From: UBA1388 sp964555515
GTDB lineage: Bacteria > Patescibacteriota > Microgenomatia > UBA1400 > PJMF01
Direction of reading: 5' to 3'
DNA: 15,581 nucleotides
Assembly: GCA_964555515.1 (NCBI GenBank)
Contig: CAZKSJ010000019.1
Coordinates: forward strand, 1 to 15,581
Of this stretch, positions 5,468 through 12,579 are shown piece after piece (position 1 is the first letter of the stretch; each line of letters opens with the position of its first letter). A program made the translations under genes and the position numbers. A model generated the notes under the pieces. It saw nothing but the letters and a program-made list of their open reading frames with translations, searched no databases and was not told the origin of the DNA.

Positions 5468-6163
5468 TTAACCAAACTTTTGGTGAAAGGCAGACACAAT
5501 CACCTCTGTGGCTTGCGGCACGGTGAAGTAGGAAGTATTCAGCGTTAAATCAAACACATTGCGCTGCTTAAGATTACTACCAAAGTATTGCTTGACGAAC
5601 TTCTCCCGTTCCTGCTCAATCTTAGCAATGATCCTTTTCGCTTTTTGCTCAGAATGACCTTCGTAATCCATCGCCCTTTGCACCCTAATTACATAGGGAG
5701 CAGTAATACTGACGTGTAAACCCTTGCCAAACGGTGTCACAAAGTTTGAACCTCTACCTAAAATGACACACCTACCCCGATGGGCATAAGTCATGATCAC
5801 TTGCACTAAACCAGTAATATAGGATGATTCATCAACATATTCCATGTTTAATACTGAATGAACCATATCATCAATTCTGGAGCGGCTTTTTTCATCAATT
5901 TCCTTGATAACGGCTTTGCGTTTTTTGGTTGATTGAGCAATTTCTTCGATGATTTGCTCATCCACAAAATCGAAACCCAATTTTTTTGCCACTGCCTCAG
6001 CAATAGGTCTCCCTCCGCTACCAGGCTCCCGAGCCACAGTCACAAATGGATTTAAAAAGCTTTGATCGTCTAGAGAAGAGCTGGGAAGTTGCTGTTTGAG
6101 GTGGAAAGCGGCTAACGCCTTGTTAACCAAATGATCATAGGTTGATGGCATATTAGTTGGCAT
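5468..6163 (-). CDS. Cytidylate kinase-like family protein
   Basis: 231 residues of the cytidylate-kinase-like family (PF13189). The P-loop-type motif REPGSGGRPIA (45-55) replaces a classical Walker A and is followed by the family-typical KKLGFDFVDEQII (60-72), GRGSNF (136-141), RVQRAM (160-165), REKFVKQYFG (186-195) and a final NT.YF..P segment. It probably phosphorylates a nucleotide or related small molecule in the cytoplasm; the true substrate of this family is not established. ATG 6163 gives the longest form. A TATAAT at 6167-6162 overlaps it, so the second ATG at 6151 (MPSTYDHL) may be the real, near-leaderless start. It is divergent from tRNA-Arg. Confidence 0.85.
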   Translation of the reverse strand: MPTNMPSTYDHLVNKALAAFHLKQQLPSSSLDDQSFLNPFVTVAREPGSGGRPIAEAVAKKLGFDFVDEQIIEEIAQSTKKRKAVIKEIDEKSRSRIDDMVHSVLNMEYVDESSYITGLVQVIMTYAHRGRCVILGRGSNFVTPFGKGLHVSITAPYVIRVQRAMDYEGHSEQKAKRIIAKIEQEREKFVKQYFGSNLKQRNVFDLTLNTSYFTVPQATEVIVSAFHQKFG

Positions 6164-6198
6164 TATACCGTATTTTCAAATCCTTAACCCATGGCGGA

Positions 6199-6207
6199 TG
6201 ATATAAT
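6199..6207 (+). promoter_or_regulatory. Extended -10 promoter of tRNA-Arg
   Basis: TGA-TATAAT: TG at 6199-6200 and a perfect -10 at 6202-6207. The predicted start near 6214 is about 50 nt before the tRNA. No clear -35 is seen, as is common with extended -10 promoters. Confidence 0.6.
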
Positions 6208-6264
6208 TTGTGCAGCGTTTGTTAAAGTTTTCTAAATAAAAAATAAAACAAGCAGGCGCTCAAT

Positions 6265-6338
6265 GCACCAGTAGCTCAGCTGGATAGAGCACCAGTCTTC
6301 GGAACTGGGTGTCGTGAGTTCGAATCTCGCCTGGTGCA
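6265..6338 (+). tRNA. tRNA-Arg (TCG)
   Basis: A cloverleaf: acceptor GCACCAG/CTGGTGC, D-arm AGCTCAGCTGGATAGAGC, anticodon stem CCAGT/ACTGG with loop CTTCGGA (anticodon TCG), T-arm TGAGTTCGAATCTCG and discriminator A. CCG follows, so no CCA is encoded. Confidence 0.96.
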
Positions 6339-6451
6339 CCGAAGAACACTTAGAAATGAAAAAATAAATTCTGATAGTGCATTTAAGTCCTAGTGTAAAT
6401 CTCAAATCACCTTAATCATGATTGACTGCATTATCGATCTTTGATGAAGAA

Positions 6452-6460
6452 TGGTAAAAT
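6452..6460 (+). promoter_or_regulatory. Probable extended -10 of tRNA-Lys
   Basis: TGG-TAAAAT at 6452-6460 lies 20 nt before tRNA-Lys, a suitable distance for its own transcript start near 6467. No good -35 is visible. Confidence 0.4.
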
Positions 6461-6480
6461 ACGTCCTGATTCAGTAAAGT

Positions 6481-6554
6481 GGGCCAGTAGCTCAGTTGGT
6501 TAGAGCATCTGCCTCTTAAGCAGAGTGTCCTGGGTTCGAGTCCCAGCTGGCTCA
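6481..6554 (+). tRNA. tRNA-Lys (CTT)
   Basis: A cloverleaf: acceptor GGGCCAG/CTGGCTC (with one G-T pair), D-arm AGCTCAGTTGGTTAGAGC, anticodon stem TCTGC/GCAGA with loop CTCTTAA (anticodon CTT), T-arm TGGGTTCGAGTCCCA and discriminator A. CAA follows, so no CCA is encoded. Its 3' end is 3 nt from the stop of the convergent DUF4105 gene. Confidence 0.96.
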
Positions 6555-6557
6555 CAA

Positions 6558-7412
6558 TTATTCACGCACTTTCTCAGAGAAGTTTTCGCTATCTTGATGC
6601 TCAATAACCAAATCAGTAATCCGATACTTTGCCATTACCTCTGCAAATGGAGCAGTATTTGGAATCAGTCCCAAATCATATAACAATTCGTCTGAATAAC
6701 CAGTCATGTACCGTGCGTAATGGAAGCGGGGAATTAACCCAGACTTAACTTGATTACCATATCGAGCCAAATTATTCGTGCAGTTACTGGTTAGGGTATT
6801 GTAGAATTCCGGTTCTTCTGCCAAACGCTGGGTAGCAATTAATAAGTTTTGCAGCAGTTGCTGGCCACCAACCTCAGAAATCTGTAATGGATAGAGATAC
6901 AATTCGTTACCACTGGAAATGACTCTTCTGGTAAAGTGGTCCTCTTCTGTTCCCCAACTATAGTAAAGTTCATACTCACTAAATAAACCTCGCAGCGCGG
7001 AGTATTCTTCGTCTTCTTCCATCCTCGCTTCGACTGAAAAGACGAGCGGTGGGGCAGAATGAAATTCAAATGAAAAAAATGTGTGCGCAATTCCATCCCA
7101 ATTGCCGAAAGGTTCAACCAAAAACCAAACCTTTTTTAGATCTGATGTTTGGTAAGTTCTGCTAATGTAATCTTTGGACATTACAGCCTGATGGCTGTAG
7201 CGCCAATCGCGGATGTTGTTGATCGTGAATTGATCTCCATCGATTATCACCTCTGGCCACACGGTTACATCTACTTTCCAGTCGCGATTGGCGCTGGGTT
7301 GTCTCATGAAAATAATGATAACAAAGGTCAACACCGCTGCGACTAATCCACCAATGATCAGCTTGCCAATTAGCCTCGGCTGAATTTTTTGAACACGCTT
7401 TCGTTTAGTCAC
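6558..7412 (-). CDS. DUF4105 (Lnb N-terminal periplasmic domain) membrane protein
   Basis: 284 residues: a basic N-terminus, one membrane helix (about 15-36), then an extracytoplasmic DUF4105 domain (PF13387). Family signatures are DWRYSHQAVMSKDYISRTY (69-87), KKVWFLVEPFGNWDGIAHTF (93-112), FSVEARMEEDEEYSALRG (125-142), YYSWGTEEDHF (150-160), LYLYPLQ (171-177) and PEFYNTLTSNCTNNLA (201-216). The conserved His110 and Cys211 suggest a papain-like/NlpC-type fold and a possible envelope hydrolase activity, which is inference and not demonstrated for the family. The GTG at 7412 is the first possible start after an in-frame TAG. A TATGAT six bases before it makes a leaderless start possible. Confidence 0.85.
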   Translation of the reverse strand: MTKRKRVQKIQPRLIGKLIIGGLVAAVLTFVIIIFMRQPSANRDWKVDVTVWPEVIIDGDQFTINNIRDWRYSHQAVMSKDYISRTYQTSDLKKVWFLVEPFGNWDGIAHTFFSFEFHSAPPLVFSVEARMEEDEEYSALRGLFSEYELYYSWGTEEDHFTRRVISSGNELYLYPLQISEVGGQQLLQNLLIATQRLAEEPEFYNTLTSNCTNNLARYGNQVKSGLIPRFHYARYMTGYSDELLYDLGLIPNTAPFAEVMAKYRITDLVIEHQDSENFSEKVRE

Positions 7413-7474
7413 CTAATTATCATATACAATCCATTACAATAACCAAATGAGTAAATAGTTATTGATAATTAAAG

Positions 7475-8044
7475 ATGAAAATAATTCTGGGTTCACAATC
7501 AATTTTTAGAAGAGCAATCTTATCTAAAGCAGGATATGACTTTGAGGTCATGAGCGCCGACGTTGATGAAAAATCAATTCGTTCCGATAATTTCCAATTA
7601 CTGCCGTTGCTCATCGCTAAAGCCAAGGCAGAGACTTTACTAAAAAAAATACACTCACCATCGATTTTAATTACCGCCGATCAAGTCGCTGTTTGTAATT
7701 GTGCATTACGAGAAAAACCTGCAACTAAAGAACAGGCACGAGCATATCTGGAGAGTTACGGCCAACATCCGGTGGAAACAATCACCGCGGTCGTGGTCAC
7801 CAACACGCAAACCAAACAGCAAGCTGCCGAGATTGACGTTGCGATTGTACACTTCAAACCCATAAAGAGGGCAGTAATTAACCAATTAATTAGTCAGGGA
7901 AATATTTTTCATGCCGCTGGTGGATTCATTATTGAAGATCCTTTGTTAAAACCATTTATCGATCATGTTGACGGAACGGTTGAGAGCGTGAGTGGTTTGC
8001 CTCTAAATTTAACCAAGCGGTTGATTAGTGAGGTAAGTGAATAA
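7475..8044 (+). CDS. maf: Maf-like nucleotide pyrophosphatase
   Basis: 189 residues, the usual Maf length. Maf proteins hydrolyse non-canonical or canonical nucleoside triphosphates to monophosphates and are linked to housecleaning and cell-division control. Visible motifs: the N-terminal LGSQSIFRRAIL (5-16; Maf S.S.RR..L pattern), DVDEKSIRS (29-37), ITADQV (66-71, the catalytic-Asp region usually AADT.V) and REKPAT (79-84), with the C-terminal AAGGFIIEDP..KPFI and GTVESVSGLP segments. The threonine of the usual ADT is Gln here, so the subfamily and substrate are uncertain. ATG 7475 lacks a good Shine-Dalgarno, and GATAAT at 7464-7469 ends 5 nt before it. It is divergent from the DUF4105 gene across 62 nt. 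Confidence 0.88.
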   Translation: MKIILGSQSIFRRAILSKAGYDFEVMSADVDEKSIRSDNFQLLPLLIAKAKAETLLKKIHSPSILITADQVAVCNCALREKPATKEQARAYLESYGQHPVETITAVVVTNTQTKQQAAEIDVAIVHFKPIKRAVINQLISQGNIFHAAGGFIIEDPLLKPFIDHVDGTVESVSGLPLNLTKRLISEVSE

Positions 8045-8052
8045 ACTTTGGT

Positions 8053-8081
8053 TTGACAGAACTGTATTTAAGTGATTTGAT
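8053..8081 (+). promoter_or_regulatory. Promoter of the exported beta-propeller gene
   Basis: A perfect TTGACA at 8053-8058, a 17-nt spacer and TTTGAT at 8076-8081 (4 of 6). The expected start near 8088 gives a 24-nt leader to ATG 8112. It gives the gene its own transcription unit after maf. Confidence 0.6.
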
Positions 8082-8111
8082 TAAGAGCATAACAAAATAT
8101 ATTCACAAATA

Positions 8112-9341
8112 ATGAATCATAAAAATCTTTCCATCAAAAAAATTAGTAAGTCTTTATTTATATTTGCAAGCTTAATTGGGATTTTCGCTGTAACCTATGT
8201 CATTAATAATTCAGAATCTCTAGATAATCGTAATAAAGCTGCAAGCAACTCAAATTGTTCAGGGTACGAAAAAGCTTGGGGGGATTGGTGTGTTTATACT
8301 TATACCGACTCAACTCCAGATAATTTGTTTAATGCTGATAACGTTTATCACGCTTCAGTTTTTCAGAGAAATAAAAAATTATACATGGCGGTGGGAGGAT
8401 GGGTTAATGCGAGTGCTCAACAACAAAAGGATCAAATTTTTTTATTTGAGACAAGCGACAAATATGGTATTAGTGGTTGGAGGCAGGTCAATACTGGTAA
8501 TGAAAATAACAACTTAATTAGTCATAAACTAGAAACTAAGAATTCATTTACACCCCTATCGAATATGCCTTCAAAAAATTCAAGGGGAGAACAGGTTAAT
8601 CCTTATGAAGCATTTCATGCTGTGCAGCCTTCCTATGTACCATTTGAGACTTACCCAAATGGCGTTAATTGCTGTGATGCAATTTTTTATTCTTTCGATC
8701 CTATAGGAAGTTTCCCTGAAAATATGGTCACGATCAATACATCTTATGTTCCTTCAAATGACTTTAAAGTCAAGCCAGCTGGGGAGTTTGGTGATAAAAA
8801 TCCAGTCTTAACAGCTTCGGAGGTAAACAAAAAAAGTGGAAAACAAGCGCAATCAGTTAGCGACGGACATGTTCTCTTTGACAAAAAAACCGGAAAATTC
8901 TACATGGTATTCACCGAGTGGTTAACTACTGATAATCCTAGGATCCAAATAAGCATTGCTTCAGCACCATGGACAAATAAAAAATTCACTATTAATACCA
9001 GAAATCTGGTTCCTTCATCTACAAATAATGGCAATCCCCAAATTGTGATCGGTCCTGATCAGAAGTATTATTTGTTCTATACAGAGTTCAATGGTAACGA
9101 AAATTCTTTTTGGGTAGCTTCTTCAGATTCTATCACTGGTCCATATAAAAATAACAAAAAAGTCTTAATCCCACCCTCAAACGATGGAAAAAGCACAGCG
9201 GTCACTACTCCGTTTGTTACTTGTAACAAATATGCTGATCGATGGCAGATGTTCTTCAGCTATTCTGAGAAAAATAAGAACCAAAATAAGGTTTATACCG
9301 CATTCCTGAACCGAAACTGCAACCAACCTCCAATTTTATAA
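8112..9341 (+). CDS. Exported beta-propeller protein, GH43-like
   Basis: 409 residues. A Lys-rich N-terminus and hydrophobic helix (about 13-31) form a signal anchor or signal peptide, so the rest is extracytoplasmic. The body shows repeated strand signatures of a five-bladed propeller as in GH43-type glycosidases: DNVYHASVFQRNKKLYMAVG (76-95), SDGHVLFDKKTGKFYMVFTE (250-269), RIQISIASAP (277-286), NPQIVIGPDQKYYLFYTEFN (308-327) and FWVASSDSITGPYK (333-346). Six cysteines (49, 60, 187, 188, 371, 403) may form disulfides. I cannot assign the catalytic Asp/Asp/Glu triad, so it may be a sugar-binding or inactive member. Codons are markedly A/T-rich with many Asn and Lys compared with the flanking genes, which could indicate transfer. 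There is no Shine-Dalgarno before the ATG. Confidence 0.65.
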   Translation: MNHKNLSIKKISKSLFIFASLIGIFAVTYVINNSESLDNRNKAASNSNCSGYEKAWGDWCVYTYTDSTPDNLFNADNVYHASVFQRNKKLYMAVGGWVNASAQQQKDQIFLFETSDKYGISGWRQVNTGNENNNLISHKLETKNSFTPLSNMPSKNSRGEQVNPYEAFHAVQPSYVPFETYPNGVNCCDAIFYSFDPIGSFPENMVTINTSYVPSNDFKVKPAGEFGDKNPVLTASEVNKKSGKQAQSVSDGHVLFDKKTGKFYMVFTEWLTTDNPRIQISIASAPWTNKKFTINTRNLVPSSTNNGNPQIVIGPDQKYYLFYTEFNGNENSFWVASSDSITGPYKNNKKVLIPPSNDGKSTAVTTPFVTCNKYADRWQMFFSYSEKNKNQNKVYTAFLNRNCNQPPIL

Positions 9342-9408
9342 TAATCGTTAACGATCTACGGATTGATCGGTTCCAAACCAAGGTTTTTTTACAGGATTTA
9401 GATGATGT

Positions 9409-9436
9409 TTGATTATTATCATAATCAATAATTTTT
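9409..9436 (+). terminator. Intrinsic terminator after the beta-propeller gene
   Basis: A perfect 8-bp stem TTGATTAT/ATAATCAA with a TATC loop (9409-9428), followed by TAATTTTT. The stem is A/T-only apart from one G-C pair, so it is weak but well placed 68 nt after the stop. Confidence 0.55.
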
Positions 9437-9461
9437 CTGCAAAATTAACATAAAATGCAAT

Positions 9462-9965
9462 TTAGATCTTTCTGGCATCATAAGCCCAGTGGAGGAGGGC
9501 TTGGCGCTGGCGCGGCCGGCAACTCAAGTGTCTTGGCAAACAATTTTTTTTGATTTGTGCGATGTGGCGCCGCATCGCGCGCCAGCGCTGAATTTGCCGT
9601 TCATCATCAGTGCTCCGCCTCCCAAAATAATAACGACAATACCACTGGAACCATCCCCGCGGATCCTGTGGATGAATCCAACCTTTTTTCTGCCAATATC
9701 TGAGTGGCTGACTAGCAGCTACTTTGAAGTAATTCAGCTGCGGATCACTCTCTAATGAGGATAATTTGGCGGCTCTAAACCATTCTTGCGGAAACTCTGC
9801 TGCACCATCTGTCATGTACTTCCCCCCAAAAACACCCATGGCAAGCATTTTTTGAGGTGTTAATTCTGGCTCAAATCCCACATCAAAATTTTGACCAGTT
9901 GGCTCGCTCAAAATGTAAACATAGTTTGTTTGATACTTATCATTCACTACCACTTTTTTGTGCAT
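9462..9965 (-). CDS. Conserved hypothetical protein (Trp/Arg-rich)
   Basis: 167 residues, soluble, no signal peptide. Segments read as a strongly conserved domain: KYQTNYVYILSEPTGQNFD (10-28), FEPELTPQKMLAMGVFGGKY (31-50), EFPQEWF (57-63), LNYFKVAASQPL (77-88), GWIHPQDPRGWFQWYCRYY (95-113), RRHIAQIKKNC (131-141) and CRPRQRQALLHWAYDARK (149-166). I recall near-identical motifs in unannotated proteins of bacteria and fungi, but no experimental function. The dense Trp/Tyr/Arg content suggests nucleic-acid or other ligand binding, which is speculation. TAGAAT (9978-9973), with GTGACA 16 nt further up, lies 7 nt before ATG 9965, so the mRNA is probably leaderless. Confidence 0.75.
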   Translation of the reverse strand: MHKKVVVNDKYQTNYVYILSEPTGQNFDVGFEPELTPQKMLAMGVFGGKYMTDGAAEFPQEWFRAAKLSSLESDPQLNYFKVAASQPLRYWQKKGWIHPQDPRGWFQWYCRYYFGRRSTDDERQIQRWRAMRRHIAQIKKNCLPRHLSCRPRQRQALLHWAYDARKI

Positions 9966-9972
9966 TAATGAT

Positions 9973-10000
9973 ATTCTACTAGATGTAAACTTGTTGTCAC
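9973..10000 (-). promoter_or_regulatory. Promoter giving a leaderless start at 9965
   Basis: On the minus strand GTGACA lies at 10000-9995 and TAGAAT at 9978-9973 with a 16-nt spacer. Seven bases separate the -10 box from ATG 9965, so transcription should start at or next to the A of the start codon. Confidence 0.6.
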
Positions 10001-10037
10001 GATCCGCTGCTTATGAAAAAGAAAGCTGACGATAAAT

Positions 10038-10712
10038 ATGGAGCACTTTACTTATTTTTTTATCTTATTTTTAATTTTTGCGGTGCCTTTTGTCACATCG
10101 TTGGTGTTGATCAATTACCATCAGCTTTACCATCAATGGAAAGCGCTCGTGCTTTCCCTCAGCTTGGTTAGTTTTATTTTCATAATTTGGGACATGATTG
10201 TCACTGCCCGCGGCCATTGGCGCTTCAATCCTCTCAAAGTGACTGACTTATCTTTTTTCAACTTACCTTTAGAGGAGGTGTTATTTTTTTTCACCACCGG
10301 CTTTAGTATGTTGTTTGTTTATGAGCTGGTCAAAAAGTTGCCTAACGCTACCAAAAGCTATCAGCTACAACCAATCAGGTTAGCATTGGCAACTATGATG
10401 TTGCTCATTGCCATCATAAATTTATCACGAGAGTATACGGCGTTAGTTTTTTTCTTGGCTGCAGCATTACTACTCTATAAATATTTTAAGAATGATCCTG
10501 TTACCAACAGTAAAGGGTATCTGATTTATCTTAGCTTAGGTTTTTTGCTCTTTTTTATTTTTAATTTTCTGCTGACTTCAATTCCTGTCGTGTTGTACGG
10601 CCAAATTCATATTACTAATATTAGAGTCCTGACTATTCCTTTAGAAGATTTCGTTTACAATTACGTATTATTGACTGCTTTTGTGCTCATTTATGAAAAA
10701 TTCAAAAAATAA
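10038..10712 (+). CDS. crtY: Lycopene cyclase, fused CrtYc-CrtYd type
   Basis: 224 residues, about seven membrane helices, with two tandem lycopene-cyclase domains (TIGR03462 type) as in archaeal and fungal fused enzymes and the CrtYc/CrtYd pair of actinobacteria. Domain 1 carries WDMIVTARGHWRFNP (51-65) and the acidic motif PLEE (77-80); domain 2 carries ITNIRVLTIPLEDFVYN (192-208) with PLED (201-204). These Glu/Asp motifs are the expected catalytic sites. It would cyclise the ends of lycopene to beta-ionone rings in the membrane. It opens the carotenoid operon and overlaps crtI by 20 nt. No strong promoter or Shine-Dalgarno is evident before ATG 10038; a weak TTGTTG (9991-9996) with TATGAA (10012-10017) is the best candidate. 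The product ring type (beta rather than epsilon) is inferred from the family. Confidence 0.9.
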   Translation: MEHFTYFFILFLIFAVPFVTSLVLINYHQLYHQWKALVLSLSLVSFIFIIWDMIVTARGHWRFNPLKVTDLSFFNLPLEEVLFFFTTGFSMLFVYELVKKLPNATKSYQLQPIRLALATMMLLIAIINLSREYTALVFFLAAALLLYKYFKNDPVTNSKGYLIYLSLGFLLFFIFNFLLTSIPVVLYGQIHITNIRVLTIPLEDFVYNYVLLTAFVLIYEKFKK

Positions 10713-11658
10713 GAGACAGGTCGCCGTAATTGGCGCTGGTTTTGGTGGATTAGCCGCCGCGGCTTTGCTCGCCAAAAATGGCTATCAAGTGACAGTTTAT
10801 GAAAAAAATTACTTGCCTGGCGGCAGAGCAAATCTGTTGCAAAAAAAGGGTTTTCGCTTCGATATGGGTCCATCCTGGCTGTTCATGCCAGATGTGTTTA
10901 GAGAGTTATTCGCCAATCTAGGCTACGATTTTGATCAAGAAATTAAAATTCATAAACTTGATCCTCAATACCGAATTTACTACCATGATCGATCTCATCT
11001 GGATCTTTATGGTGATCTTGAGCGTGATACCGCCCAATTTGAAAAACTAGAGCCAGGAGCAGGCAAGCAATTAAAAAAATATCTATCGAAAGCAGCTGCA
11101 AAGTATGACGCGGCAGTTAATGGCTTTCTATATGATAATGCCGACAATCTGTTTGACCTAATCAAGCCAAAGCCGATCATACAACTGGCCCCTCACAGCT
11201 TATTTGAGCCGGTCCACAATCACGTCGCCCGCCACTTTTCAGAAACTAAGCTACAAAAAGCGCTGGAATTTGCTTATGTCTTCCTCGGCTGCTCACCTTA
11301 TAACGCTCCATCCCTCCTCAGTTTGTTGAATCACTTAGANNNNNNNNNNNNNNNNNNNNNNNNNNNNNNNNNNNNNNNNNNNNNNNNNNNNNNNNNNNNN
11401 NNNNNNNNNNNNNNNNNNNNNNNNNNNNNNNNNNNNNNNCAAGACTTTGCAAATCTTTACCATAGCTACCAAGGCAACGCCTTTGGTGGCATCGCCCACA
11501 CTTTACTCCAGAATTCGTTTATGAGACCAATTAATTACAACAAGCACTTGTCTAACATGTATTATGTTGGCGCTGGCACCAATCCTGGTGTGGGAGTACC
11601 TCCCGCCCTGATTTCAGCCAAATTAGTCGTGAAAAGAATCCTTAAAAATGATCAATGA
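10693..11658 (+). CDS. crtI: Phytoene desaturase CrtI, interrupted by an assembly gap
   Basis: FAD-dependent carotenoid desaturase that converts phytoene to more unsaturated products, usually lycopene. The N-terminal FAD site is clear: VAVIGAGFGGLAAA (10-23), a Glu at the end of the second strand (VYEK, 34-37), PGGRA (41-45) and FRFDMGPSWL. The C-terminus has MYYVGAGTNPGVGVPPALIS, the conserved second nucleotide-binding signature. Exactly 100 N (11340-11439) replace the middle. About 287 residues are visible, against roughly 490-500 in usual CrtI, so about 200 residues (about 0.6 kb) are probably missing, and the apparent in-frame continuity is accidental. ATG 10693 is preferred over TTG 10681; it overlaps the lycopene cyclase end and has no Shine-Dalgarno of its own, pointing to translational coupling. 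The number of desaturation steps cannot be read from this sequence. Confidence 0.9.
   Translation: MKNSKNKRQVAVIGAGFGGLAAAALLAKNGYQVTVYEKNYLPGGRANLLQKKGFRFDMGPSWLFMPDVFRELFANLGYDFDQEIKIHKLDPQYRIYYHDRSHLDLYGDLERDTAQFEKLEPGAGKQLKKYLSKAAAKYDAAVNGFLYDNADNLFDLIKPKPIIQLAPHSLFEPVHNHVARHFSETKLQKALEFAYVFLGCSPYNAPSLLSLLNHLXXXXXXXXXXXXXXXXXXXXXXXXXXXXXXXXXXQDFANLYHSYQGNAFGGIAHTLLQNSFMRPINYNKHLSNMYYVGAGTNPGVGVPPALISAKLVVKRILKNDQ
11340..11439. other. Assembly gap of 100 N
   Basis: A run of exactly 100 N, the usual placeholder for a gap of unknown length, lies inside crtI. Comparison with normal CrtI length suggests the true gap is several hundred bases longer. Confidence 0.95.
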
Positions 11659-12478
11659 ACAAATTTACCAAATTTTTAAACAGGGTAGTACGACTTACTT
11701 TTTGAGTAGTCTGTTTTTTCCTAGAGAAATCAAAAAAGATGTGTTCAGTTTGTATGCATTTGTCCGTACCGCTGACAATTTTGTCGATCAGGTTCCTCAA
11801 GATAAGCGTGGACTAGAAAAATTTTATGCAGCTTATCAGAATAATCGTAAAACTGTGAATTCCAGTCATGTTGTGATTGATGCTTACGTCCGGCTAGAAA
11901 ACAAATATCAGTTTGCATCCACCTGGACAGAGAAGTTCTTCGAATCAATGTTTCAAGATCTGAGCAAAAAGAACTACGCTACCCAACAAGAAATGCTGGA
12001 TTATATCTATGGCTCAGCAGAAGTGATTGGGTTGATGATGGCAAAAATAATGAATCTTGAAGATGATGCGATTTATCCAGCTAAAATGTTGGGTAGAGCG
12101 ATGCAGTTTGCGAACTTTATCAGAGACATCGCGATTGACCAACAGCTTGGACGCACCTACTTTTCTCGTCATGTACTTAAAAAATATCAGCTGACTAGTT
12201 TGAAAGAAGATGAGGTGAAAGCCAAATCAGAAAAATTTATTAGTTTCATCCAACAACAATGCCAACTCTACTACGGATGGCAGGCTGAGGCCGAACAAGG
12301 CTTTAAATTTATTCCTAAACGATTGCTCATTCCTATTAAAACTGCTTCCGATATGTACGTCTGGACAGTTGATCAAATTTACAAAGACCCTTTCTTGGTC
12401 TACCGCCAACAACTCAAACCAGCCAAATGGCAAGTCATCGCTACCGCAGTTAAAAATGCTGTTCAGTCGAGCTGGTAA
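11648..12478 (+). CDS. crtB: Phytoene synthase CrtB
   Basis: 276 residues, a normal bacterial CrtB length. It would condense two geranylgeranyl diphosphates to phytoene, the committed step of C40 carotenoid synthesis. Both Mg-diphosphate-binding motifs are present: RTADNFVD (40-47; DxxxD at 43-47, with Asn where many have a second Asp) and ANFIRDIAID (155-164; DxxxD at 160-164). YIYGSAEVIGLMM (119-131) and GRTYF (168-172) are also family-typical. A C30 squalene/dehydrosqualene synthase is the main alternative, but the adjacent lycopene cyclase and CrtI favour C40. It overlaps crtI by 11 nt (ATG 11648 inside the crtI end), indicating coupled translation. Confidence 0.93.
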   Translation: MINEQIYQIFKQGSTTYFLSSLFFPREIKKDVFSLYAFVRTADNFVDQVPQDKRGLEKFYAAYQNNRKTVNSSHVVIDAYVRLENKYQFASTWTEKFFESMFQDLSKKNYATQQEMLDYIYGSAEVIGLMMAKIMNLEDDAIYPAKMLGRAMQFANFIRDIAIDQQLGRTYFSRHVLKKYQLTSLKEDEVKAKSEKFISFIQQQCQLYYGWQAEAEQGFKFIPKRLLIPIKTASDMYVWTVDQIYKDPFLVYRQQLKPAKWQVIATAVKNAVQSSW

Positions 12479-12526
12479 AAACAACTTATTAACTCTTTTC
12501 AGATAATTATTACTCAAAATCAGGCA

Positions 12527-12532
12527 TATAAT
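12527..12532 (+). promoter_or_regulatory. Possible -10 box of tspO
   Basis: A perfect TATAAT 48 nt before ATG 12580, in the 100-nt gap after crtB. The sequence 16-18 nt upstream does not resemble TTGACA, so tspO may instead be read from the crt operon. Confidence 0.35.
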
Positions 12533-12579
12533 TTTTTTAACGCTTTATTTTTTGGTTGACTAAAGAGTATGATGAAGAT

